A DNA stretch of 29,097 bases from positions 1 through 29,097 of the forward strand of contig UQBS01000037.1 in NCBI GenBank assembly GCA_900539345.1, given 5' to 3'. The stretch is from an uncultured Coriobacteriaceae bacterium. GTDB lineage: Bacteria > Actinomycetota > Coriobacteriia > Coriobacteriales > UMGS124. Position 1 is the first letter of the stretch. Every line of letters begins with the position of its first letter. Position numbers and translations under genes: made by a program. The notes under the pieces are model-generated. The model saw only the letters and a program-made list of their open reading frames with translations, was not told where the DNA came from and ran no database searches. This document shows, one piece after another, positions 22,977 to 29,097 of this stretch.

Positions 22977-22979
22977 AAT
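22951..22979 (+). promoter_or_regulatory. Promoter candidate for the 5S rRNA gene
   Basis: TTGCCT (22951-22956) and CATAAT (22974-22979) are 17 bases apart, predicting initiation near 22986 and a leader of about 50 bases before mature 5S. The -10 lies at the edge of the inverted repeat above. Confidence 0.4.
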
Positions 22980-23037
22980 TCTTTCTTGTCCTCAGCGCTT
23001 AGCGCAAAGGACATCCACGAGAGCCAATGCTTCTTGT

Positions 23038-23157
23038 GGGCTGGCGATTTTTGCTGTGGGGGTACACCCGGTCCCATACCGAACCCGGAAGTTAAGCCCA
23101 CACGCGCCGATGGTACTGCAGGGGCAACCCTGTGGGAGAGTAGGGCGTCGCCATCCC
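23038..23157 (+). rRNA. rrf: 5S ribosomal RNA, stand-alone
   Basis: The 120-base span carries the conserved 5S core: CCCGGTCCCATACCGAACC, CGGAAGTTAAGCCC, GCGCCGATGGTACTG and GGGAGAGTAGG. The ends pair as helix I (GGGCTGGCGA at 23038-23047 with TCGCCATCCC at 23148-23157, one mismatch), and the pairing continues outward for three more bases as a likely processing stem. No 16S or 23S lies on either side: the upstream neighbour is the small membrane protein gene and the downstream element is a short terminator. Confidence 0.95.
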
Positions 23158-23160
23158 ACA

Positions 23161-23180
23161 AGCCGTATTGGCTCTTTTTT
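23161..23180 (+). terminator. Short terminator after 5S rRNA
   Basis: AGCC-GTATT-GGCT is followed by C and six T (23175-23180). It closes the 5S unit directly, which supports independent transcription of this gene. Confidence 0.75.
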
Positions 23181-23233
23181 GTTTGTCGGCAGGGTCGAGA
23201 TGCTCCCCTGCTGGTACCCAAAGCTTTGCATTT

Positions 23234-23319
23234 AACATACATTTCAGCGAAACAAATTTTTCGCCAACTGGGGTTTTGCGAAATAACATACATTTCGACA
23301 GTTGAAATGTATGTTATTT
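23234..23319. repeat. 39-bp hairpin palindrome plus a third copy of its arm
   Basis: AAATAACATACATTTC (23281-23296) and its exact reverse complement (23304-23319) enclose 7 bases. AACATACATTTC occurs again at 23234-23245, so the 12-mer is present three times in 86 bases. The region (23181-23353) lies between the convergent 5S gene and the flavin reductase terminator, and I see no gene in it. Confidence 0.85.
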
Positions 23320-23353
23320 GGTTCAGTCTAGAGATATCACATGGGCAGCAACG

Positions 23354-23390
23354 CAAAAAGGAGGGCGCCCCGTTATGGGAACGCCCTCCT
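23354..23390 (-). terminator. Terminator of the flavin reductase gene
   Basis: GGAGGGCG (23360-23367) pairs with CGCCCTCC (23382-23389); on the minus strand the hairpin is followed by TTTTTGCG. Confidence 0.85.
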
Positions 23391-23449
23391 TCGTTTCACC
23401 GTGCTGTCGAGCGGGAGCTCTCCCCTACCCGACGTTTATATGTGCGGCT

Positions 23450-25306
23450 TTACGCGCAGATGGTGTCCGCGGCAAGCTTGCCGGAGGTCAGAGCCCAGCC
23501 GTTGTTGGCGCCAGAGGGGCTGTTGGAGCCCATGACGGCGCCCACGACCTCGCCGCAGGCGAACAGGCCCTGGATGGACTCGCCAGCGTTATTCTGAACC
23601 TCGAGCGAGCCGTTGACCACGAGGCCGCCCATGGTGGTGGCGTAACGGGGCTTCTGCTCGACCAGGTAGTACGGGCCCTCGCCAATCTTCATCTTGAGGT
23701 TGTCGCCCGTGCGGCCGAACTCGTCCTGGCCAGCCTCAACGCCGGCGTTGTAGTCCTCCACGGTCTGCGTGAGCACAGCCGGGTCCATGCCCACGAGGCC
23801 AGCAAGCTCCTCAAGGGTGTCGGCATGGGCGAAGATGGGCGTAGAGGAACCGTTGGCCTCAAGGTAGCCCTCGACGGCCTTCATGTTGAAGCCGGTGCCG
23901 GGGAGCTTCGCGTACCAAGCGTCCCAGTTCTCGGCGTCCATGAGCAGGAAGAGCATGGAATTGGTCTGCTGCTGCTCGACCTCAAGGATGTGGTGGTTGG
24001 AGTCCTTCTCGTTGACGACGCGCTCGCCCTCGGGGGACACCAGGATGGCGCTCATCGGCCACACGACGAGGTTGCCGTCGATGGTGGACTTGGCGCGGTG
24101 CTTGGAGACCTCGACGCCGTTGGGGTAGAGCTTGGCGTAATCGAGCATGATGGTGGCGGCATCGACGTCGTCAGCCGTGGCCATGGTGAGGCCGTCGCCC
24201 GTGGAGGTCAGCAGGCCATAGTACAGGGAGTGCTCGGCGAGCTCCTCGGTGAGCCAGTCCTCGGCATTGCCGTAGCCACCGGTGGCCAGCACGACGGAAT
24301 CAGCATGGATGACATAGGTGGTGCCGTCAGCGCCCTCGGCCTTCACGCCCACGACAGCGCCGTTGTCGGTCAGCAGCGCCACCGCGCGGGTATTGGTCAT
24401 GACGTCGCAATCGGTGCCAGCGATGGTCTCCTTCAGGGTCTCGGCTGCCATGTAGCCGCCGCCCATGTAGGCGAGCTCGCGGTTGTAGGTGTACTCGGCA
24501 AGCTGGTGCAGGCCGGCGTCGGTGTTGTACTCCAGGTCGTAAGTCTGGTTGAGCCAGTCGGTGACCTCGCCCACGTTGTAGGCGTACAGGCTGATGAGCT
24601 CCTCGTCGCACATGTTCTCGCCGTTCTCCTGGAAGTCGGCGATCATCTGCTCGGGGGTGTCCTCGGTCACGCCGCAGTCAATCTGCAGCTGGGAGCCACA
24701 AACGACCTGGTTACCGCCGGACACGGAGATGGAGCCGCCCAGACGGTAGGTCTTCTCAAGCAGGATGACGTGCTTGCCCTGCTCCTCAAGACGGATGGTG
24801 CAGCTCATGCCAGCGCCGCCGCCACCCACAACGATGGCGTCAGCTTCAAGCTCGACCGTCTCAGTGGACTTTTCAGTCTCAACGGCAGCGAAGAAGCCCT
24901 CGGAGGCACCGGCCTGCTGGGCAGCGTCGGTCACGGCGTCGATGATGCCCTGAGAGGTGATGGTAGCGCCCGAAACGGTGTCGACGCCGACGCTCTGCGC
25001 GTCGACGATGCGCTCGACCATGATGTCGATGGCGCCATCACCCACAACGGCGGGCGTCTCGGACTGAGAGGTAACCTCGATGGACTCGAGTGCGGTGTCG
25101 GAGAAGGTCACGTCGACGACGATGTCGCCACCGTTACCCGTGCCGGTGCCCGTGTAGGTGCCGGCGGTAAAGGAAAGCGTCTCGTCGGCGAGGGCGACGT
25201 GCTTGGTTGCGCCGGAAAGGGCAACGGCGCCGGCCAGACCCGCAGCTGCAACGGAGAAACTACGACGGGTGATGTTTTGCGCGTAAAGGCTCTTGGCAAG
25301 TTCCAT
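23450..25306 (-). CDS. Tat-exported FMN/FAD-dependent reductase, fumarate/urocanate reductase family
   Basis: 618 residues. The Tat signal has ITRRSFSVAAAGLAG (Arg14-Arg15) with a cut near ALA-DE. Residues about 48-130 are an FMN-binding domain with DTVSGATITSQG, whose Thr covalently carries FMN in related proteins. From about 152 the FAD-binding domain begins ADAIVVGGGGAGMSCTIRLEEQG, with VVLATGGYGN and, at the end, PRYATTMGGLVVNG and GLFACGEVVG. No haem-binding CxxCH is present, so electrons must come from a separate donor. The family reduces fumarate, urocanate, cinnamates or other activated alkenes in anaerobic respiration; the substrate cannot be read here. ATG at 25306 has AAGGAG ten bases upstream. 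A membrane LuxR regulator gene is divergent. Confidence 0.92.
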   Translation of the reverse strand: MELAKSLYAQNITRRSFSVAAAGLAGAVALSGATKHVALADETLSFTAGTYTGTGTGNGGDIVVDVTFSDTALESIEVTSQSETPAVVGDGAIDIMVERIVDAQSVGVDTVSGATITSQGIIDAVTDAAQQAGASEGFFAAVETEKSTETVELEADAIVVGGGGAGMSCTIRLEEQGKHVILLEKTYRLGGSISVSGGNQVVCGSQLQIDCGVTEDTPEQMIADFQENGENMCDEELISLYAYNVGEVTDWLNQTYDLEYNTDAGLHQLAEYTYNRELAYMGGGYMAAETLKETIAGTDCDVMTNTRAVALLTDNGAVVGVKAEGADGTTYVIHADSVVLATGGYGNAEDWLTEELAEHSLYYGLLTSTGDGLTMATADDVDAATIMLDYAKLYPNGVEVSKHRAKSTIDGNLVVWPMSAILVSPEGERVVNEKDSNHHILEVEQQQTNSMLFLLMDAENWDAWYAKLPGTGFNMKAVEGYLEANGSSTPIFAHADTLEELAGLVGMDPAVLTQTVEDYNAGVEAGQDEFGRTGDNLKMKIGEGPYYLVEQKPRYATTMGGLVVNGSLEVQNNAGESIQGLFACGEVVGAVMGSNSPSGANNGWALTSGKLAADTICA

Positions 25307-25590
25307 GAATGCCACGCTCCTTAATAAGTGGTTGGTCCCGTATGAGGCGAACGGCCCCTCGTGCCTTGCGGGGTTGCGCGCCAGCCCCGCTCGGCCAAAG
25401 TGAACTGTACGGCGCAACCGAGCGCACAGGAAACGGCACCAAACGGGTACTATGCAGGAAAAGGCCTGGTAGAACTCACACAACCCCATTCGGGTACTTT
25501 TTTAAAATCCGCAGTGCGACTCATCGGCACACCTCTTTCGCCATGTTGTATCATGACCGTAACTTCCTGATGCAAGAGAGGTGTCCGACG

Positions 25591-27138
25591 TTGTCGCTCC
25601 TGAAAAACCTGCGGCCGTGCTACTTCGGCCTATGCTTCGTCCACATGTGGATCTACTGCACCACGCACCGGCCCTCGGTGAGCGAAGACATCTCGACGAT
25701 GGCCGTAATGTACCTCGTGCAGTCGGCCACACTCGCTATATTGATGTTCTCAGCCATACGGTGCTGGCACGGTGCGGGCAAGCAACAGCAAAGCGTGCCC
25801 GAAGGAATCTTGCGCATTGCAGACGTCCTCGGCGCTGCATGCATGTCCGTTTGCGCGCTTGTGCTCGCAGGGGTGCTGCCGGTGCAGGGAGCCCTCGGTG
25901 CCGGGCTTGCAGCCGGAGCAGGCGGCATCGGCGTGACGTGGGCCTATGCGCGCTGGTGCCAGTTCTACGCCAAGCTCGACCTGCGCCTTGCGGGCACCCT
26001 TGTTTTCTTGACCATGGCGGTGGGATCGGCGGGCAAAGCTGTCATCGACCTTCTGGATGCCTCGGCGGCAGGCACAATCCTCGCCGTGATCCCTTGGGTG
26101 TGCTTTGCCTGCGCCGCACGGGCAAAGAAGAACCCGCCCGAGACGTCCACGGAGCCCAACATCTACTACAACTGGCGCACCGTCGCCTCGCTCGTACGCC
26201 TCACCGTGGGAGTCGCCATCTTCAGCCTGACGTTTGGCATGGTGCAGTCGGTAATGCTCGAGGGGCTGCCACAGCCCTACCACGCCTCGGTCCTGGTGCA
26301 TCACGGCGGCGAGATTGTACTCGCGCTTCTCATGGTGGGCTGGCTTGCCGGGCTCAAGCGCGGCCTCAACTTCAGCCGCACCTGGCGCATCATCCTTGTC
26401 CTCATGGCCACGGCACTCATCTTTGAGCCCTACATCGGCCCTGGTGCCTCGAGCTTCATGCTTTCGCTTGTACGCACGGCACAGACGTTCCTCATCGTCT
26501 TTCTGTTCCTCGCCATCGCCGACGTGGCGCGGCACAGCGCCTACAACCCCGTTGCGGTGTTCGCGGCAGGCTGGATTTCCTACTCACTGCCTTTTACTGT
26601 GGGGAAAATGATCGGCGACGCCATGGTCTCTTCAGGACAAAACTACTTGCTTGCCATGGCAGTCGTAGTATGGATTCTCGTTATGGTGACCCTCTTTGTG
26701 ATGGACGCGTCCTCCGACGGCAACCACCTGGTGTTTGCCGAGCTCAATGAGGGCGACGACGAAGACACCCCCGCCAAGCGTACCGCGGCCCTGCACAGCG
26801 AACTCGACGCGATGGCTGCCGGCGAGGTTCGTTCCACTACGCAAGAAATCAAGAACATCCCTCAGAAAGCCACGCCCGACTCACCCGTACAAACCCCGAC
26901 TACGCATGCCGACCTCATTGGCCAGCGTTGCGAGAAGCTTGCGCAGGAGTACGGCCTCACGCGCCGCGAGTGCGAGATCTTGGGCCTGCTTGTGCGCGGG
27001 CGCAGCAAGGCGCATATTGCAGAAGCGTTCATCATTTCCGAGAACACCGTGCGTGGCCACGTTAAGCATATTTATGCAAAACTCGGCATCCACAACAAAC
27101 AGGAACTCCTCGACCTTTTTGAGGCAACTGAGTGCTAA
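25591..27138 (+). CDS. Membrane-spanning LuxR-family regulator
   Basis: About 515 residues: a large hydrophobic region of roughly 12 helices (residues about 10-375), a charged linker with EGDDEDTPAKRT, and a C-terminal LuxR/GerE HTH (LTRRECEILGLLVRGRSKAHIAEAFIISENTVRGHVKHIYAKLGIHNKQELLDLFE). This MFS-like sensor plus HTH form is expanded in Eggerthellaceae, often beside exported flavin reductases, and is thought to sense the substrate. I choose TTG at 25591 because GAGAGG lies nine bases upstream and SLLKNLRPCYFGLCFVHMW begins a helix. The ATG at 25570 has no ribosome site. The 284-base gap to the reductase (25307-25590) shows no convincing -35/-10 pair. Possible targets are the divergent reductase and the symporter downstream. 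Confidence 0.85.
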   Translation: MSLLKNLRPCYFGLCFVHMWIYCTTHRPSVSEDISTMAVMYLVQSATLAILMFSAIRCWHGAGKQQQSVPEGILRIADVLGAACMSVCALVLAGVLPVQGALGAGLAAGAGGIGVTWAYARWCQFYAKLDLRLAGTLVFLTMAVGSAGKAVIDLLDASAAGTILAVIPWVCFACAARAKKNPPETSTEPNIYYNWRTVASLVRLTVGVAIFSLTFGMVQSVMLEGLPQPYHASVLVHHGGEIVLALLMVGWLAGLKRGLNFSRTWRIILVLMATALIFEPYIGPGASSFMLSLVRTAQTFLIVFLFLAIADVARHSAYNPVAVFAAGWISYSLPFTVGKMIGDAMVSSGQNYLLAMAVVVWILVMVTLFVMDASSDGNHLVFAELNEGDDEDTPAKRTAALHSELDAMAAGEVRSTTQEIKNIPQKATPDSPVQTPTTHADLIGQRCEKLAQEYGLTRRECEILGLLVRGRSKAHIAEAFIISENTVRGHVKHIYAKLGIHNKQELLDLFEATEC

Positions 27139-27181
27139 TTCACGCCGCCTGGCGAGTTGGCGCATAAATATGCAAAATCGC

Positions 27182-27190
27182 TGCTATTAT
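27182..27190 (+). promoter_or_regulatory. Extended -10 of the NSS symporter gene
   Basis: TGC-TATTAT (27182-27190) forms an extended -10, 38 bases before the ATG, with no recognisable -35. Eight bases upstream lies GCATA-AA-TATGC (27162-27173), a possible regulator site. Confidence 0.45.
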
Positions 27191-27228
27191 GCCTCCCAAT
27201 CTATTGGCAGCGATTGAAAGGCAACTGT

Positions 27229-28623
27229 ATGACAGCGCATACAAAATCGTCGTTTGCCAGCAAGCTGGGCTTCGTTCTGGCAACCGCTGGCAGCGCAGTG
27301 GGTCTGGGAAACCTGTGGCGTTTCCCCACCGTCGCGGCAAAGGACGGCGGCGGCCTGTTCCTCGTCATCTACCTCATCCTGGTCTTCACCCTCGGCTACG
27401 CCATCATGACGAGCGAGATGGCGCTTGGTCGCCGCACGGGCCTCTCCGCCCTCAACGCCTATAAGGCCGCCGAGCCCAAGTTCGGCTTCCTGGGCAAGCT
27501 CGCATTCATCGTGCCGTCCATCATCCTCATGTACTACGTGGTCATTGGCGGCTGGGTGCTTGAGTACCTCTTCGTCTTCGTTACGGGGTCTGGCGTCGAT
27601 GCGGCGGCTGATGGGTTCTTCACGTCGTTCATCACCTCGCCCATCGCTCCTGTGGTGTTCACGCTGCTCTTCCTGGCCCTCACCGCACTCATCATCGCGG
27701 CGGGCGTGCAGAAGGGCATCGAGCGTTCGGGCAAGGTCCTCATGCCCATTCTGATCGTGCTTGCCATTGGCATCGCCATCTTCTCGCTCACGCTTTCCAC
27801 GACCGACGCCGACGGCACCACGCGCACCGGCCTTGAGGGCCTCTCCATCCTCGTCATCCCCAATCTTGATGGCCTCACGCTCAGCAGCTTGGGCCGTACC
27901 ATCATGGATGCCGTGGGACAGGCGTTCTTCTCGCTCTCCCTGGCCATGGGCATCATGGTCACCTACAGCTCCTACATGCGCAAGGAAGACAACCTTTCCA
28001 AGAACGCACTGCAGGTCATCGGCATCGACACCGCCGTCGCGTTCCTTGCCGGCGTCATGATCATCCCCGCCGTGTTCGTCTTCATGGGCACCGACGGCCT
28101 GAGCGCCGCTGGCCCCAGCCTGATGTTCGTCTCCCTGCCCAAGGTCTTTGCCGCCATGGGTCCGATCGGCGGCGTTGTGGGCGCGGTCTTCTTCCTGATG
28201 GTGACCCTCGCGGCCCTCACGTCTTGCGTCTCGATTCTCGAGGTCGTCGTTGCCGGCTGCATGGAGCAGACTCACATGCCCCGCGGCAAGGCTACGACCA
28301 TCGGCTTCCTCGGCGCGGCCGTGGGCGCCATCGTCGTGTGCCTGGGCTACACCGCCTTCTACTTCGAGCTTCCGCTCCCCAACGGTAGCACCGCCCAGAT
28401 TCTCGACGTCTTCGATTACGTCACCAACAGCGTACTCATGCCTATCATTGCGCTCATTTCCTGCATTCTGTTCGGCTGGGTGCTCAAGCCCTCCTGGGTC
28501 ACCGACGAGGGCGAGGCCGACGGCCAGAAGTTCTACTTCAAGCGCATGTTCTTCGCGCTCATCCGCTACGTTGCCCCCATCCTGCTCGTCATCCTGCTCA
28601 TTCAGAGCGCCCTGGGTCTGTAA
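27229..28623 (+). CDS. Sodium-dependent transporter, NSS (SNF) family
   Basis: 464 residues with about 11 helices, typical for the shorter bacterial NSS members. Helix 1 carries the Na-binding signature LATAGSAVGLGNLWRFPTVAAKDGGG; helix 3 is IVPSIILMYYVVIGGWVLEYLF; helix 6 is GQAFFSLSLAMGIMVTYSSY, including the unwound Ser-Leu-Ser region; helix 8 has TLAALTSCVSILEVVVAG. Relatives take up amino acids (Leu, Trp, Tyr) with sodium. The substrate is not evident. ATG at 27229 has GAAAGG seven bases upstream. It lies 90 bases after the LuxR regulator and ends in a terminator, so it is probably a separate unit regulated by that neighbour or simply adjacent. Confidence 0.95.
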   Translation: MTAHTKSSFASKLGFVLATAGSAVGLGNLWRFPTVAAKDGGGLFLVIYLILVFTLGYAIMTSEMALGRRTGLSALNAYKAAEPKFGFLGKLAFIVPSIILMYYVVIGGWVLEYLFVFVTGSGVDAAADGFFTSFITSPIAPVVFTLLFLALTALIIAAGVQKGIERSGKVLMPILIVLAIGIAIFSLTLSTTDADGTTRTGLEGLSILVIPNLDGLTLSSLGRTIMDAVGQAFFSLSLAMGIMVTYSSYMRKEDNLSKNALQVIGIDTAVAFLAGVMIIPAVFVFMGTDGLSAAGPSLMFVSLPKVFAAMGPIGGVVGAVFFLMVTLAALTSCVSILEVVVAGCMEQTHMPRGKATTIGFLGAAVGAIVVCLGYTAFYFELPLPNGSTAQILDVFDYVTNSVLMPIIALISCILFGWVLKPSWVTDEGEADGQKFYFKRMFFALIRYVAPILLVILLIQSALGL

Positions 28624-28670
28624 CCCGCACGAACCCGCAGGTAGCATTCCTGTAATAGAGAACCACCCAA

Positions 28671-28705
28671 GGGGGTCGGTGCCAATACGGCGCCGGCCCC
28701 TTTTT
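28671..28705 (+). terminator. Terminator after the NSS symporter
   Basis: GGGGTCGGTGCC (28672-28683) pairs with GGCGCCGGCCCC (28689-28700) using two G-U pairs, and five T follow. Confidence 0.9.
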
Positions 28706-29041
28706 CATATATGGGCATAGAAGGACGTGTTCAGAAGCGCCGGACAAGAAAGAGCAACGGGACAGAGGCAAGGCCACGTTCCCCCGCCACGAGCGACCTA
28801 CAAAGACGATTTCAAGGCCATTCGGCGCCTTCTGAAGGGTAACGCACGACAGAGAAGCAAGACATATGCGCGGCCCTAAAGCTACGTTCAATTGTCCAAC
28901 AGGCAGTGCCTAACATCAGAAGGAGCAGCTAAGCAAGCGAAAATCCCGAATTGGTTTAGACGAAATGAGACGGCTAGCAGCGTGACATTGCCCGTATCAG
29001 AGGACAAGCTGGCTCATTGTATGGTGCAACCATTTCCCTGC
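28706..29041. other. Region without a supported gene
   Basis: Base composition here is less GC-rich than in neighbouring genes and no open frame has a start with a ribosome site and recognisable protein. A minus-strand frame over 28598-28891 reads fairly protein-like (GLEIVFVGRSW, SEHVLLCPYMKK) but runs through the symporter terminator, so it may be a remnant or repeated element. Confidence 0.4.
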
Positions 29042-29097
29042 GCACCGTGAGCGTCGGCACCGTGAGCGTCGGCACCGTGAGCGTCGGCACCGTGAGC
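29042..29097. repeat. 15-bp tandem repeat running off the window
   Basis: The unit GCACCGTGAGCGTCG occurs three full times (29042, 29057, 29072) and continues for 11 bases to the window end. All visible copies are identical. On the plus strand one frame reads Gly-Thr-Val-Ser-Val repeats and is open back to a stop at 28975-28977; on the minus strand frames read Leu-Thr-Val-Pro-Thr or Ala-His-Gly-Ala-Asp repeats. It may be the edge of a repeat-containing gene outside the window. Confidence 0.85.

Noticed and set aside
23318..25324. Plus-strand open frame opposite the flavin reductase
   Set aside because: The minus strand shows clear Tat, FMN and FAD motifs with a good ribosome site; the plus frame is a compositional shadow rich in Gly, Val, His and Leu.
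27187..28647. Minus-strand open frame opposite the NSS symporter
   Set aside because: Extremely charged translation produced by the complement of hydrophobic codons; the symporter motifs are unmistakable.
28598..28891. Minus-strand frame near the symporter terminator
   Set aside because: It reads somewhat like protein but starts with TTG without a ribosome site and crosses a strong terminator and the end of the symporter gene.

Overview
The window is about 29 kb of high-GC bacterial chromosome. The gene content points to the Coriobacteriia, probably an Eggerthellales-type anaerobe: a Tat-exported FMN/FAD reductase of the fumarate/urocanate reductase type beside a membrane-spanning LuxR regulator, a Tat-exported iron-sulfur protein, and third-codon positions rich in G/C. 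The genus call is inference. No phage, CRISPR array or tRNA was seen. One complete 5S rRNA gene is present without 16S or 23S.

Layout. Positions 1-2731 (minus strand) hold an adenine deaminase start broken at a probable insertion-sequence end, an ECF-type sigma factor with a membrane anti-sigma-like partner, and a universal stress protein. Positions 2805-6138 (minus) hold a two-domain molybdate/molybdopterin-binding (Mop/TOBE) protein overlapping the end of a MurE-type ligase gene, and an unrecognised protein with a long Arg/Gly/Asp-rich tail. A divergent OatA-like O-acetyltransferase (6423-8483, plus) follows. Positions 8493-9816 (minus) are a toxin-antitoxin-like pair, DUF3990 plus an HTH protein, behind a perfect 20-bp palindrome. 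Positions 9957-15670 (minus) form a response regulator, histidine kinase, ABC ATPase and FtsX-type permease module. GTGAC repeats with an 11-bp period lie upstream of both the regulator and the ATPase.

A TetR regulator (minus) and the Tat-exported iron-sulfur protein (plus) diverge around 16.6 kb. They are followed by a cytidylate-kinase-like protein and a DegV protein (plus), then glmM and a Crp/Fnr regulator (both minus). Divergent from the Crp/Fnr gene is a 54-residue membrane protein whose promoter has the geometry of a class II Crp/Fnr-activated promoter. The isolated 5S gene, a convergent intergenic region with a 39-bp hairpin, the flavin reductase (minus), the membrane LuxR regulator (plus) and an NSS-family sodium symporter (plus) follow. 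The last 390 bp have no recognised gene and end in a 15-bp tandem repeat that runs off the window.

How the parts fit: cell-envelope work is the commonest theme (MurE, GlmM, the O-acetyltransferase, the ABC/two-component module, sigma/anti-sigma). A second theme is exported redox chemistry (iron-sulfur protein, flavin reductase) under dedicated neighbouring regulators. The strongest candidates for undescribed biology are the DUF3990/HTH pair with its operator, the Tat iron-sulfur protein with extra Cys motifs, the Crp/Fnr-linked small membrane protein, and the Arg/Gly-rich protein upstream of murE.
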